DNA of 36,199 nucleotides, from the NCBI GenBank assembly GCA_002339135.1, contig DDJR01000071.1:39195-75393 (forward strand). Reading direction: 5' to 3'. Position numbers and translations under genes: made by a program. The notes beneath the pieces are model-generated. The model had not been told where the DNA came from. It worked only from the letters and a program-made list of their open reading frames with translations, and ran no database searches. This DNA comes from Flavobacteriales bacterium UBA2619. Lineage in GTDB: Bacteria; Bacteroidota; Bacteroidia; Flavobacteriales_D; Sanyastnellaceae. Positions 8,235 through 15,877 of this stretch are shown here, one piece after another. Position 1 is the stretch's first letter. Each line of letters begins with the position of its first letter.

Positions 8235-9752
8235 TTACTGCGCTTTTGTTAGGCGAAGAGTAGATATTTCGTTACCAGCTGTGAGGCTTACAAGGTAAAT
8301 CCCTGCCTCCATAGAAGCGAAGTCTAACTCAAAGTTTTGTGTGCCAGCTGCGATATGACCAAGATTCATGTCAACGACTTTCTCGCCGATGAGGTTGTAC
8401 ACTACAACAGAAGCTTGTCCAGCTTTAGCTGATGTAAATGACAAGTTCGTAGTGTTTGTGAATGGATTTGGGAATACGTTTACACTAGAAGTAAGATCGT
8501 TTTCAGAAATTCCACTAGCAGATGTCACCTCCATACCAGCTACAAATTCTTCAAACTCGAGTCCTGAAGCACCATCATAATCTAGTATGATTCCTACTTC
8601 TTCAAATCCGTCCATAGAAACGATTGAAGCAACACCGTCGATATACGGATTTCCGTTAGGATCATTCCATTGAGAAGCATAAAGCCCGTCTCCGTAGGCA
8701 TCTGTCATTGTGAAAACGTAACACTCATTTAAGTCTAGAGCAACATCCCAAGTCAATTCAGTGTAGGGTTGATTTTCTAAAGATCCTTCTGCAATACCAT
8801 CGACGTACATTCCAGAAGCAGACTCAATTGACCAACCAGTCTCCTCAGGCCAATTGTCAGTAGTGATGCGGACCTGAATGTATGAAGTTGCTTCCGTTGA
8901 TCCCACAATGCTAACAGCTTCTTCTGAGCTCCATCCTGCACCGTTTACAGAAACCAATGTATAGTCAAATTCTCCGGTTTCGTTGTACGAACCAAGGTCT
9001 ACCGTTTCATCTCCTCCATTTGAAAGAACACCCTCCCAAGTAACGTCAGCCTGAGCTACACCATTCAATTCAATTTCAAATGTCATAGAAACAGTATCAT
9101 CAGAACCAAGGTTTGAGACAGATGTAGAAGCCGTCCAAGAACCTGCGCCACAAGAAGAAGTCTCACCGTTGTATGACATGAGTGGAGCTGCTCCTGTAAT
9201 TGGGTTTGAACAATCAACGAATGCTGCTGTAACGTGGCCATCAAAAGAGGCTTGACCTGACTCAACTAATGTGTATTCCATCTCACCTGTCGTATCGTTA
9301 GGAGTTCCATTAGGACAAACAGTGTATATAGTAGGATAGTAAGTGTTTCCGTAAGCGTCGAAGATGTTGCTCATGTTGTCGAACATTGGAAAAGGAGTTC
9401 CTTCAACCCAGTTTCCTGTAGTTGATGGTCCAGTTCCATATAAATCAGCTTCCGTGGTCGTGTCATCTGATTCTAAAGTAAATATATACAAATCCCCAGT
9501 TCCTTCAGGACCGAAAGTGCCCCACAGGTTTTCAAAAATGCCCGTTTGTTTATAACTCCAGCAAGGCCCACACCACGTAGCGTAGAAATCTAAGATGACA
9601 GTATTTCCTTCATCAAGAAGGTCATAAAGATTGTACTCGACACCCGTAATATCAGTTGCAGTAAAATCTGGTGCAATACTTCCCGAAGGCAATTGCGCAA
9701 GAGCAGTTGAAGAAATAGTTAGAACTGCGAAAAGCATGTAAATGTGCTTCAT
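8235..9752 (-). CDS. T9SS-exported protein with N-terminal thioredoxin/AhpC-TSA domain
   Basis: 505 residues. Signal peptide MKHIYMLFAVLTISSTALAQ (cleavage at 20). Residues about 22-175 form a thioredoxin-fold domain: GSIAPDFTATDITGVEYNLY, then ILDFYATWCGPCWSY with the classic WCGPC (C61, C64). The middle (about 190-400) is Gly/Ser/Asp-rich and beta-type, with LDLNECYVFTMTDAYGDGLY resembling the repeated adhesion-like modules of Bacteroidota surface proteins. The last 80 residues are a T9SS type A sorting domain (VNVFPNPFTNTTNLSFTSA ... LRLTKAQ). So a thiol-disulfide domain is probably placed on the cell surface or released. A strong promoter lies upstream and a strong terminator downstream, making it a single-gene unit. 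Confidence 0.9.
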   Translation of the reverse strand: MKHIYMLFAVLTISSTALAQLPSGSIAPDFTATDITGVEYNLYDLLDEGNTVILDFYATWCGPCWSYKQTGIFENLWGTFGPEGTGDLYIFTLESDDTTTEADLYGTGPSTTGNWVEGTPFPMFDNMSNIFDAYGNTYYPTIYTVCPNGTPNDTTGEMEYTLVESGQASFDGHVTAAFVDCSNPITGAAPLMSYNGETSSCGAGSWTASTSVSNLGSDDTVSMTFEIELNGVAQADVTWEGVLSNGGDETVDLGSYNETGEFDYTLVSVNGAGWSSEEAVSIVGSTEATSYIQVRITTDNWPEETGWSIESASGMYVDGIAEGSLENQPYTELTWDVALDLNECYVFTMTDAYGDGLYASQWNDPNGNPYIDGVASIVSMDGFEEVGIILDYDGASGLEFEEFVAGMEVTSASGISENDLTSSVNVFPNPFTNTTNLSFTSAKAGQASVVVYNLIGEKVVDMNLGHIAAGTQNFELDFASMEAGIYLVSLTAGNEISTLRLTKAQ

Positions 9753-9802
9753 GTTGTATTGGTATTTTGTTATTTATTTACTAATAGGTAGCCTAAGTCT
9801 TA

Positions 9803-9833
9803 CAAATCTAGTCGAAACGAAGCCGATATCAAA
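9803..9833 (-). promoter_or_regulatory. Consensus Bacteroidota promoter for the T9SS thioredoxin-fold gene
   Basis: On the minus strand TTTG (9830-9833) is followed after 19 bases by TAGATTTG (9803-9810), an exact fit to the TTTG-N19-TAnnTTTG consensus. Transcription should start near 9799, leaving a leader of about 47 bases. It is the best promoter in the window. Confidence 0.75.
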
Positions 9834-9842
9834 CCCAACAGA

Positions 9843-9863
9843 CATTTAGATTGATTCTAAATG
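9843..9863. repeat. Small perfect inverted repeat between DUF4249 gene and next promoter
   Basis: CATTTAGA (9843-9850), loop TTGAT, TCTAAATG (9856-9863). It lies 16 bases beyond the DUF4249 stop codon and just upstream of the promoter at 9803-9833. There is no T run after it on the minus strand, so it is at best a weak terminator; it could equally be an operator for that promoter. Confidence 0.35.
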
Positions 9864-9878
9864 AAAGAAAAAAACATG

Positions 9879-10814
9879 TTAATCTATTTCAACAACCGTC
9901 TGGCTTGAGAGCCCAAAGCAACCAAATCCACTACTGATATTGGAATAAATAAGCGAAGGTTCTGCAAAGAGGTCGAAACCTCCAGACAAATAATCACCCG
10001 TACTCACATAAAATTTAGCAAGCTCTGGACTAAGTGCTACGACGCGCATCCTAAGAGCCACCGGTGCCCACTTCTGATCAACATCATGTGATTTAGAAAA
10101 CAGAGTAATCTCTGACAGACCATCTGACCATGCTGCTGCATTTACATCTGAGACCATCATTCCTCCCGTTGTAGATTCTTCTGTGACTCTTTGATCCGCT
10201 TGACTGCGAAGTTGCACTCTCTCCCATCCCAAAGTATCCAATGTTGTAGGATCAATGTAGAGCGCATCCACGTAAACGAGATAAGAATCGTCTAAATCAG
10301 GGTGATTTACCAAATCAAGAGTATAAATGTCTTGTATTACCTCTTCTCCATTCCAAGGAGAATTCGTAGTGTCTCCTTGGTATTCATATGTTAATGATAC
10401 TTCCGGAATGGGTGGCATCACGTTCGTCGCTGTCACTGGATCGAAACCTGGTGCATCAACGCTCAACGTCATTGTTCCTTCATAATGCCCAAATACATCC
10501 TCTAGGTTGAGTTTGTATGCGACATCTGTAAAGTCTTCCTCACCAAGAGTGAATAAAACAGCATCTTCACCAAGTCTGAGAGAAATCACGGCGCCAGAAA
10601 CTGGTTGAGGGCCGGCTGAATCTAAAACAGAAGCAGAGCTGGTCACTTGCGCCAACAAGTGAGTGTCTCTATCTCCAGATATGACAGTTACAGCAAGGCG
10701 AGGCGAGTGTTCTGGAAATGCTATTTCGTGAACAACCCCTTCAGCGAATCGCTCACAACTGACAAAACTAATTGCAGCAAATAAGGCAATTAAAAGAGTG
10801 AAATTATTTTTCAT
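9879..10814 (-). CDS. DUF4249 domain lipoprotein, partner of TonB-dependent receptor
   Basis: 311 residues. The signal peptide ends with SFVSC (lipid Cys near residue 20). The sequence then follows the DUF4249 pattern: a start like EIAFPEHSPRLAVTVISGDRDTHLLAQVTSS, a Gly/Ala-rich beta domain (VSGAVISLRLGED, HYEGTMTLSVDAPGFD), and the C-terminal region ALSPELAKFYVSTGDYLSGGFDLFAEPSLIYSNISSGFGCFG, where the family typically has the phrase for parent-region and a late Gly-Phe-Gly. DUF4249 genes usually follow a TonB-dependent receptor, as here (23 bases after it), and the lipoprotein is assumed to help bind or hand over the ligand. The ligand is unknown. Confidence 0.87.
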   Translation of the reverse strand: MKNNFTLLIALFAAISFVSCERFAEGVVHEIAFPEHSPRLAVTVISGDRDTHLLAQVTSSASVLDSAGPQPVSGAVISLRLGEDAVLFTLGEEDFTDVAYKLNLEDVFGHYEGTMTLSVDAPGFDPVTATNVMPPIPEVSLTYEYQGDTTNSPWNGEEVIQDIYTLDLVNHPDLDDSYLVYVDALYIDPTTLDTLGWERVQLRSQADQRVTEESTTGGMMVSDVNAAAWSDGLSEITLFSKSHDVDQKWAPVALRMRVVALSPELAKFYVSTGDYLSGGFDLFAEPSLIYSNISSGFGCFGLSSQTVVEID

Positions 10815-10837
10815 TTTACGTGTTGATTAGCTGAATA

Positions 10838-13195
10838 TTAAAACGAGAAACGCCAAGCTACAGATGGGATAATGGGGAAAATTCCGTACTCTCTGATCAC
10901 GGGGTTGCCGTCGTCGTCTTGGTCAGTTTGTGCAAAGAAGGGGTTGAGATTGTTGTACGCGTTGTAAACACTAAAAATGAGATGCCTTGTGCTGTTCTCA
11001 TAAACTTTCGTTCGGGTTAATGAAAGATCTAGCCTGTGATAAGGACTCATGCGGAAAGCATTTTTCTCAGAGGGGACCTCAGCGGAAAAAGAGTAAATAC
11101 CTTCACCTGTTCCATCTGGTATGTAGGCTGAAAATGAGGATTCGCTCAACGTAAGAGCCCTACCTGTTCCATACAACCAAACGGCAGATCCAGTCCACTT
11201 GTCCGTGAAATCATGGGTCACCACGAAGCTCACATCATGACGTCTATCATAAGTATATGGATACCAGTTGCCACTGTTAATGTCATCGAATTGTCGGTTA
11301 GACCAGGATAGCGTATAGCCAATCCATCCCGTTGTACGGCCACTCTTTTTTTGAATCAAAAGCTCTGTACCATATGCGTTACCAATACCTTGCGTTACTT
11401 GGTCTTCCCAATCTGTATCAAGGCTGAACTGGAAACTAGCACCCTCTTTGTAACTCAGCAAATCTTCCATGCCCTTGTAGTACCCCTCAAGAGACACCTC
11501 AACATTGCCAAAGGTTTTTGCCACACCCATTGCGACTTGCCAGCTTTGTTGTGGTCTGATCCGAGCTGTCGAAGGAACCCAGAGATCTGTTGGAAGCCCC
11601 AGTCCTTCATTTGTCAATAAATTTACATACTGAGACATGCGCGCAAAAGAAGCCTTCAACGCATACCCTCCTGGCATACGAAAGTTGAGCGCTGCTCTCG
11701 GTTGAATTGAGCGATAAGTAGTGTCTTGAACCATTAGAATAGAACTGTGAACTCCCATGTTGAGCTTCAAGCGATCGCCCAACTCAAACTCATCCTCAAG
11801 ATATAAAAAAGCCTCATCAGATTTTATGTCTGGTGGCCCCAACAAAGTGTCTAAGGCAGAGACATCTCCAAAATCAAGTACCAGAGATGTTGCTCCAGGA
11901 CTGAAAGTGTGATTCGTCCAATTGGCCCCAAATTTAATATAGTGGCGTGCGTTGGGAGCGAAATCGAAATCTATTCGACCAGAAAAATCTTCAATACCAG
12001 AGCTGTAAAGTGCAGCCATACTTAAAGAATCTGAATCTTCTGAAATCTCCGAAATATCAATCCCCGTGTTAAAATTATAAAGCGAACGTGTTAGAGTTGC
12101 ATTGGAAAAAAGTCTGGGGCCCCATTCGTGATTCCACCTTAAAGCTTGGATTGCATTTTTCCAGTCCAATCCAAAATTTAAAGTTGAACTTGCTGTACCA
12201 TAGTTTTCAGCTGAAGCAATTCCAAAATCATCTTCGCCTTTGAAAGCGCTTAAATACAGGCGGTCTTTTGAACCTATTCGCCAGTTGAGCTTTCCGTTCA
12301 AGTCGTAAAAATAATATCTCGGATCAGTCGTAACATCGGGGTTTCCACTATTTGATAGGGCAAGAATCGGATTAATGATCAGATCTAGGTATGTTCTGCG
12401 GGCGCTAAGCATAAACGATGCTTTGTCCTTAACAATTGGGCCTTCAACGGTTAGTTTAGAAGAAATAATGGAAACTGTGGCATCGGCGTGATATTCTTTC
12501 ATGTGCCCGTCCTTCATATGAATCTCAAGAATCGAGCTGAGCCTGCCGCCGAACCGAGCGGGAAAACCACCTTTTGTGATACTCATGTTCTTAACCGCAT
12601 CGGCATTAAAGACTGAGAAAAATCCGAACAGGTGGTTGACGCTGTAAAGAGGCACTCCATCTAAAAGCATGAGGTTTTGGTCTGGCGAACCACCGCGAAC
12701 ATACAGCCCACTCGTTCCCTCTCCACCTGATTGGACTCCTGGCAAAAGTTGAAGAACCTTCAAAAGATCGACCTCCCCTCCGATGGCCGGAAGTCGTTTG
12801 ACTTGGTCCATTGGGATTTCCATTTTCGACATTTGAACCTGTTCCTCAATTTTATTCAAGGATTCCGATGATACAACTGCTTCGTTCAATTTCGTTCCTG
12901 CAACCAGGTTGAAATCCATCTTCACGTTCGTGCTGAGGTCGATTTCAAATCGCTGAGGCGCATATCCGATATACGTGACAACAATACTGTGTGTGCCCTT
13001 TGGCAAGGTCAGAGAATAGAATCCATAGATATTCGCAGCGACTCCCTGGGTCGCGTCTTCACACCAAACAGTAGCTCCTAGAAGCTGCTCTCCACTGACT
13101 GCATCCTGAACATGTCCCGAAAGAGTTTGAGCGTACATGTTTTGTGAAAACAACAATTGAACGAAAAGAAATAAAAATATCAAGCGCATGGACAT
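10838..13195 (-). CDS. TonB-dependent receptor with CarboxypepD_reg-like N-terminal domain
   Basis: 785 residues. Signal peptide MSMRLIFLFLFVQLLFSQNMYAQ. Residues about 24-100 form the CarboxypepD_reg-like beta-sandwich (LSGHVQDAVSGEQLLGATV, GFYSLTLPKGTHSIVVTYIGY). Residues about 125-230 are the plug, with LPGVQSGGEGTSGLYVRGGS, DQNLMLLDGVPLY and FPARFGGRLSSILEIHMKDG. The remainder is the 22-stranded barrel, ending IFPIIPSVAWRFSF with the terminal Phe typical of outer-membrane proteins. The plug sequence style and the DUF4249 partner place it with SusC-unlike receptors for unknown small ligands. It lacks a SusD partner. Start ATG 13195; the T9SS dehydrogenase gene begins divergently about 11 bases away. 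Confidence 0.93.
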   Translation of the reverse strand: MSMRLIFLFLFVQLLFSQNMYAQTLSGHVQDAVSGEQLLGATVWCEDATQGVAANIYGFYSLTLPKGTHSIVVTYIGYAPQRFEIDLSTNVKMDFNLVAGTKLNEAVVSSESLNKIEEQVQMSKMEIPMDQVKRLPAIGGEVDLLKVLQLLPGVQSGGEGTSGLYVRGGSPDQNLMLLDGVPLYSVNHLFGFFSVFNADAVKNMSITKGGFPARFGGRLSSILEIHMKDGHMKEYHADATVSIISSKLTVEGPIVKDKASFMLSARRTYLDLIINPILALSNSGNPDVTTDPRYYFYDLNGKLNWRIGSKDRLYLSAFKGEDDFGIASAENYGTASSTLNFGLDWKNAIQALRWNHEWGPRLFSNATLTRSLYNFNTGIDISEISEDSDSLSMAALYSSGIEDFSGRIDFDFAPNARHYIKFGANWTNHTFSPGATSLVLDFGDVSALDTLLGPPDIKSDEAFLYLEDEFELGDRLKLNMGVHSSILMVQDTTYRSIQPRAALNFRMPGGYALKASFARMSQYVNLLTNEGLGLPTDLWVPSTARIRPQQSWQVAMGVAKTFGNVEVSLEGYYKGMEDLLSYKEGASFQFSLDTDWEDQVTQGIGNAYGTELLIQKKSGRTTGWIGYTLSWSNRQFDDINSGNWYPYTYDRRHDVSFVVTHDFTDKWTGSAVWLYGTGRALTLSESSFSAYIPDGTGEGIYSFSAEVPSEKNAFRMSPYHRLDLSLTRTKVYENSTRHLIFSVYNAYNNLNPFFAQTDQDDDGNPVIREYGIFPIIPSVAWRFSF

Positions 13196-13202
13196 ACCTT
13201 TG
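13195..13202 (+). promoter_or_regulatory. -7-like box overlapping the receptor start codon, facing the dehydrogenase gene
   Basis: TACCTTTG matches TAnnTTTG exactly. It begins on the first base of the divergent receptor's start codon and ends 4 bases before a GTG (13207) that opens the dehydrogenase reading frame. No -33 element is evident at the right distance. Confidence 0.4.
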
Positions 13203-13206
13203 TGGA

Positions 13207-14778
13207 GTGAGAAAAATATTGGAGCAAGTTACTATTTTAGCGCAAACATTCGCCTGTTTATTTCTGTTATTCTTGACTTTTAACAGTTCAAGTCTATCTG
13301 CTCAATCTGCTCCAGAAGCAATCAACGCCGTGCGAATTGCCGAAGTTGAGCAGCCCATTCAGACTTTATCAGCATCGCATGACTTAGCCAACAATGACCT
13401 CTTAATTGTAGGCCACGATGGTGTTGTACATTACTGGGAACCTATTTCTGGATTGCGCACAACGCCATTCTTAGATCTGGGAGTTAATGGCATGAATATC
13501 TTGGATTTCGGCGAGAATCCCGAACAGGGGCTTAATGGCATGACCTTAGATCCTGGTTTTGATGAAAATGGCCTTGTGTATGTGATGTACAACGGTTACC
13601 GTCCTGACGGCACTGGAGAGATCATCGACGAACGAATTCTGTGCTTCGCGACCACTGAAAATCACAGCACTGTGAACACATTGGTTTGGTCTGAAGTGTT
13701 GGAATTGGTACAACCTGATCAAGGACACAATGGTGGACAAATACTCTATGGACTTGACAACTTCCTCTACATCTCCACCGGAGATGGTGGTGCTACGGGC
13801 ACAGGAGCTTCCGGTGGAGGTTCTAACGGAGATGACCATGGCCCCATCGGTAACGCTCAGAATTTAGAATCTTTGTTGGGTAAAATTTTACGAATTGAAA
13901 CCCATGGCCTCGATCCGTATACCATACCGCAAAGCAATCCCTTTGTAGGTTTGCCCAATGTGCATGAGGAGATTTGGGCTTACGGGTTGAGAAATCCTTG
14001 GAGGTTTTGCTTTGACAGTGAGAATGGTGATATGTTCATCGGGGACGTGGGAGAAGTCGATTGGGAAGAAATCCATTATGAGGCGGGAGAAAGTGAGGGC
14101 GGACTTAACTATGGATGGAGGCTGATGGAGGGACCCGATTGCTATGAACCCATTGAAGATTGTGACCCTGACAATGAAATAGAGCAACCGATTTTTGCTT
14201 TCCCTCATGAGAATGGTCTTTGCAGTGTCATCGGTGGCGTTATGTACAGAGGTGGAAACATCCCCTCTTTAGATGGGTGCTATGTACTGTCAGATTATTG
14301 TGGGTTCGGAGACACACAGTTTTTCACCCTAAAAGAGAATGCAAATGGTGAATGGATAAGCCAAGCACTGGTTTTAGAAGTGGAAGGTGGTTTTGAACCT
14401 TGGACAGAAACAAAATCCGCATTCGGGGAAGACAACAGAGGTGAAATTTATTTGTGCACTCGTTTTGCTGTCTACAAACTCTTGTTTGACCCCTTGTTTC
14501 CTCCTGAACAAAATCAAGGCAAAGAAATAAGCATCTCCCCCAATCCTTCGGCGCCCAACGCGTTGGTTCAAGTGAACTTAAAAGAAGGTGAAGAAATTTC
14601 ACGGTTGAGGGTGTTCAATTCTGCCGGAATCCTGATGCGAGATTTATACCCCACCGACACAGGAGACAACACGACGTTTTACACCAACGACTTTCCTGCT
14701 GGGGTCTACAGTATAAACATCGAGGTTCTAGAACTTGATGAATTCTACTTTGGAAAACTAGTCATCCTAGGAGAATAG
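13207..14778 (+). CDS. Secreted PQQ-type glucose/sorbosone dehydrogenase-like protein with T9SS sorting domain
   Basis: About 523 residues from GTG 13207. The frame is open further up to a GTG at 13144, but that would lie inside the divergent receptor gene and would bury the signal peptide (VTILAQTFACLFLLFL ... LSAQ). TTG 13219 is another option. The body is the six-bladed GSDH propeller: LDFGENPEQGLNGMTLDPGF, GHNGGQILYGLDNFLYISTGDGG (residues about 173-195), LLGKILRIE, YGLRNPWRFCFD (about 259-270) and FIGDVGEVDWEEIHYE. The HNGG and GLRNPWR segments carry the active-site His and Arg of soluble aldose dehydrogenases. The last 80 residues are a T9SS sorting domain (SISPNPSAPNALVQVNLK ...). It probably oxidises sugars or other substrates outside the cell with PQQ; substrate unproven. 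Confidence 0.87.
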   Translation: MRKILEQVTILAQTFACLFLLFLTFNSSSLSAQSAPEAINAVRIAEVEQPIQTLSASHDLANNDLLIVGHDGVVHYWEPISGLRTTPFLDLGVNGMNILDFGENPEQGLNGMTLDPGFDENGLVYVMYNGYRPDGTGEIIDERILCFATTENHSTVNTLVWSEVLELVQPDQGHNGGQILYGLDNFLYISTGDGGATGTGASGGGSNGDDHGPIGNAQNLESLLGKILRIETHGLDPYTIPQSNPFVGLPNVHEEIWAYGLRNPWRFCFDSENGDMFIGDVGEVDWEEIHYEAGESEGGLNYGWRLMEGPDCYEPIEDCDPDNEIEQPIFAFPHENGLCSVIGGVMYRGGNIPSLDGCYVLSDYCGFGDTQFFTLKENANGEWISQALVLEVEGGFEPWTETKSAFGEDNRGEIYLCTRFAVYKLLFDPLFPPEQNQGKEISISPNPSAPNALVQVNLKEGEEISRLRVFNSAGILMRDLYPTDTGDNTTFYTNDFPAGVYSINIEVLELDEFYFGKLVILGE

Positions 14779-14785
14779 ACAAACA

Positions 14786-15169
14786 CTAAGGACAGAGGCA
14801 GTTTTTCACGTCTTTTAAAACAATATTCGTGACAACGCTCGCAGTATCTGTAATCAGATATGTTGCAGACTTAACCAGTCCATTTCCTTCTATAAAGTAC
14901 CTGCGAGGGTTTTCTCTAGTCCCGCTTTTTTTAAAGTTAACTTCTCCCAATCTCGCTAAATCTGCAAGATCGCTTGCAGTCAAATCACCACATTTTAAAA
15001 CACATTGACCTCTTGAATCCGCGAAAATCCCAGCCATCGCTATCTCTTTGCTTATTCTGTTTGCTGGCAACCAATCCATGCAGCCGCGTTCTGAAAACAT
15101 GACCCAAGAAATACCTATACCTACCATCACTCCGATGAGGTACTTAGAAAGACGATTTAAAAAATTCAT
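14786..15169 (-). CDS. Small membrane-anchored Cys-containing protein, function unknown
   Basis: 127 residues. One N-terminal membrane segment (about residues 7-25, YLIGVMVGIGISWVMFS) with a positive N-terminus suggests the rest lies in the periplasm. The soluble part has five Cys: C30 just after the membrane, C56 and C60 (QCVLKCGD), and C124 and C126 at the very end (KNCLCP). The centre reads LTASDLADLARLGEVNFKKSGTRENPRRYFIEG. I recall similar small proteins in flavobacteria annotated as DUF4258-like, with the same order of membrane helix, WLP-type motif and GEVNF-type motif, but I cannot confirm the family. It converges with the dehydrogenase gene with 7 bases between. Its promoter is TTG-N18-TAGTTTTG just before the ATG. 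Confidence 0.7.
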   Translation of the reverse strand: MNFLNRLSKYLIGVMVGIGISWVMFSERGCMDWLPANRISKEIAMAGIFADSRGQCVLKCGDLTASDLADLARLGEVNFKKSGTRENPRRYFIEGNGLVKSATYLITDTASVVTNIVLKDVKNCLCP

Positions 15170-15173
15170 ACAG

Positions 15174-15202
15174 CAAAACTACATTAATCTCTCTCTCTTC
15201 AA
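15174..15202 (-). promoter_or_regulatory. Promoter of small membrane protein gene, leaderless geometry
   Basis: On the minus strand TTG (15200-15202) is followed after 18 bases by TAGTTTTG (15174-15181), matching the consensus. The -7 box ends 4 bases before the ATG at 15169, so the transcript should start at or within a base or two of the start codon. Confidence 0.6.
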
Positions 15203-15205
15203 CCG

Positions 15206-15213
15206 TAACTTCG
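15206..15213 (+). promoter_or_regulatory. Near-consensus -7 box of the ABC transporter operon
   Basis: TAACTTCG differs from TAnnTTTG by one base and ends 4 bases before the ATG at 15218, the same distance as at the divergent gene. No -33 TTG is seen at the proper place, so the call is tentative. Confidence 0.35.
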
Positions 15214-15217
15214 TTAG

Positions 15218-15877
15218 ATGATTGCAACGCATGATTTAAAATATTCTTACTCTGGAACAACTTCTTTAACGTTTCCTGATTTCAAGTGTGACAGTGGCAA
15301 CAAGTTGCTTTTGCTTGGGAATTCTGGAACTGGCAAAACAACCCTTCTTCATTTGTTATGCGGTCTAATCCGTCCAGACTGTGGAACGATGCAAGTAGCA
15401 GGTTTAAATATCAACACATTAAGTGACCGAGAACTCGATCGTTTTAGGGGGCGAGAACTTGGCATTGTGTTCCAACAATCACACTTCGTTCAAAGCTTAA
15501 CCGTTGCAGAAAATATTGCACTTCCCACGATGCTCACTGGGTCCAACTTGACGTCTGAAGAGTTAAAAACACGGACCCGTGAATTATTGGACCGACTTGG
15601 CATAGGACATAAGTTCGACATTTACCCTAAAGATTTAAGTGTGGGTGAACAACAAAGAGCATCTATCGCAAGAGCACTCGTCCACAAACCTTCTGTCCTC
15701 TTTGCCGATGAGCCGACATCTGCGCTTGACGATACAAGCACCGAGTCTGTCATCCAATTGCTCGAAGAAGAAACTGAAAAAGTTGGAGCAAGCTTAATTA
15801 TCGTCACCCACGATGCCAGGCTGAAAAACAGATACAAGGACCGCGTAGAGCTTCAACCACTTACAATCGCCGAATGA
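15218..15877 (+). CDS. ABC transporter ATP-binding protein (LolD/MacB type)
   Basis: 219 residues, a complete nucleotide-binding domain with Walker A GNSGTGKT (residues 34-41), Q-loop in VFQQSHF (about 84-90), signature LSVGEQQR (140-147), Walker B VLFADE (160-165) and H-loop His198 in IVTHD. The short length and the signature place it in the LolD/MacB/FtsE group, which energises FtsX-type permeases that work mechanically on envelope substrates and do not form ordinary transport channels. The permease gene overlaps its stop codon by four bases (ATGA), so translation is coupled. The third gene is DUF3299-like, which suggests a metal-related or export role rather than LolD lipoprotein release; see the permease entry. 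Confidence 0.93.
   Translation: MIATHDLKYSYSGTTSLTFPDFKCDSGNKLLLLGNSGTGKTTLLHLLCGLIRPDCGTMQVAGLNINTLSDRELDRFRGRELGIVFQQSHFVQSLTVAENIALPTMLTGSNLTSEELKTRTRELLDRLGIGHKFDIYPKDLSVGEQQRASIARALVHKPSVLFADEPTSALDDTSTESVIQLLEEETEKVGASLIIVTHDARLKNRYKDRVELQPLTIAE

Noticed and set aside
13144..13206. Upstream GTG start for the GSDH-like gene
   Set aside because: It would overlap the divergent receptor gene by 52 bases and put 21 residues before the signal peptide.
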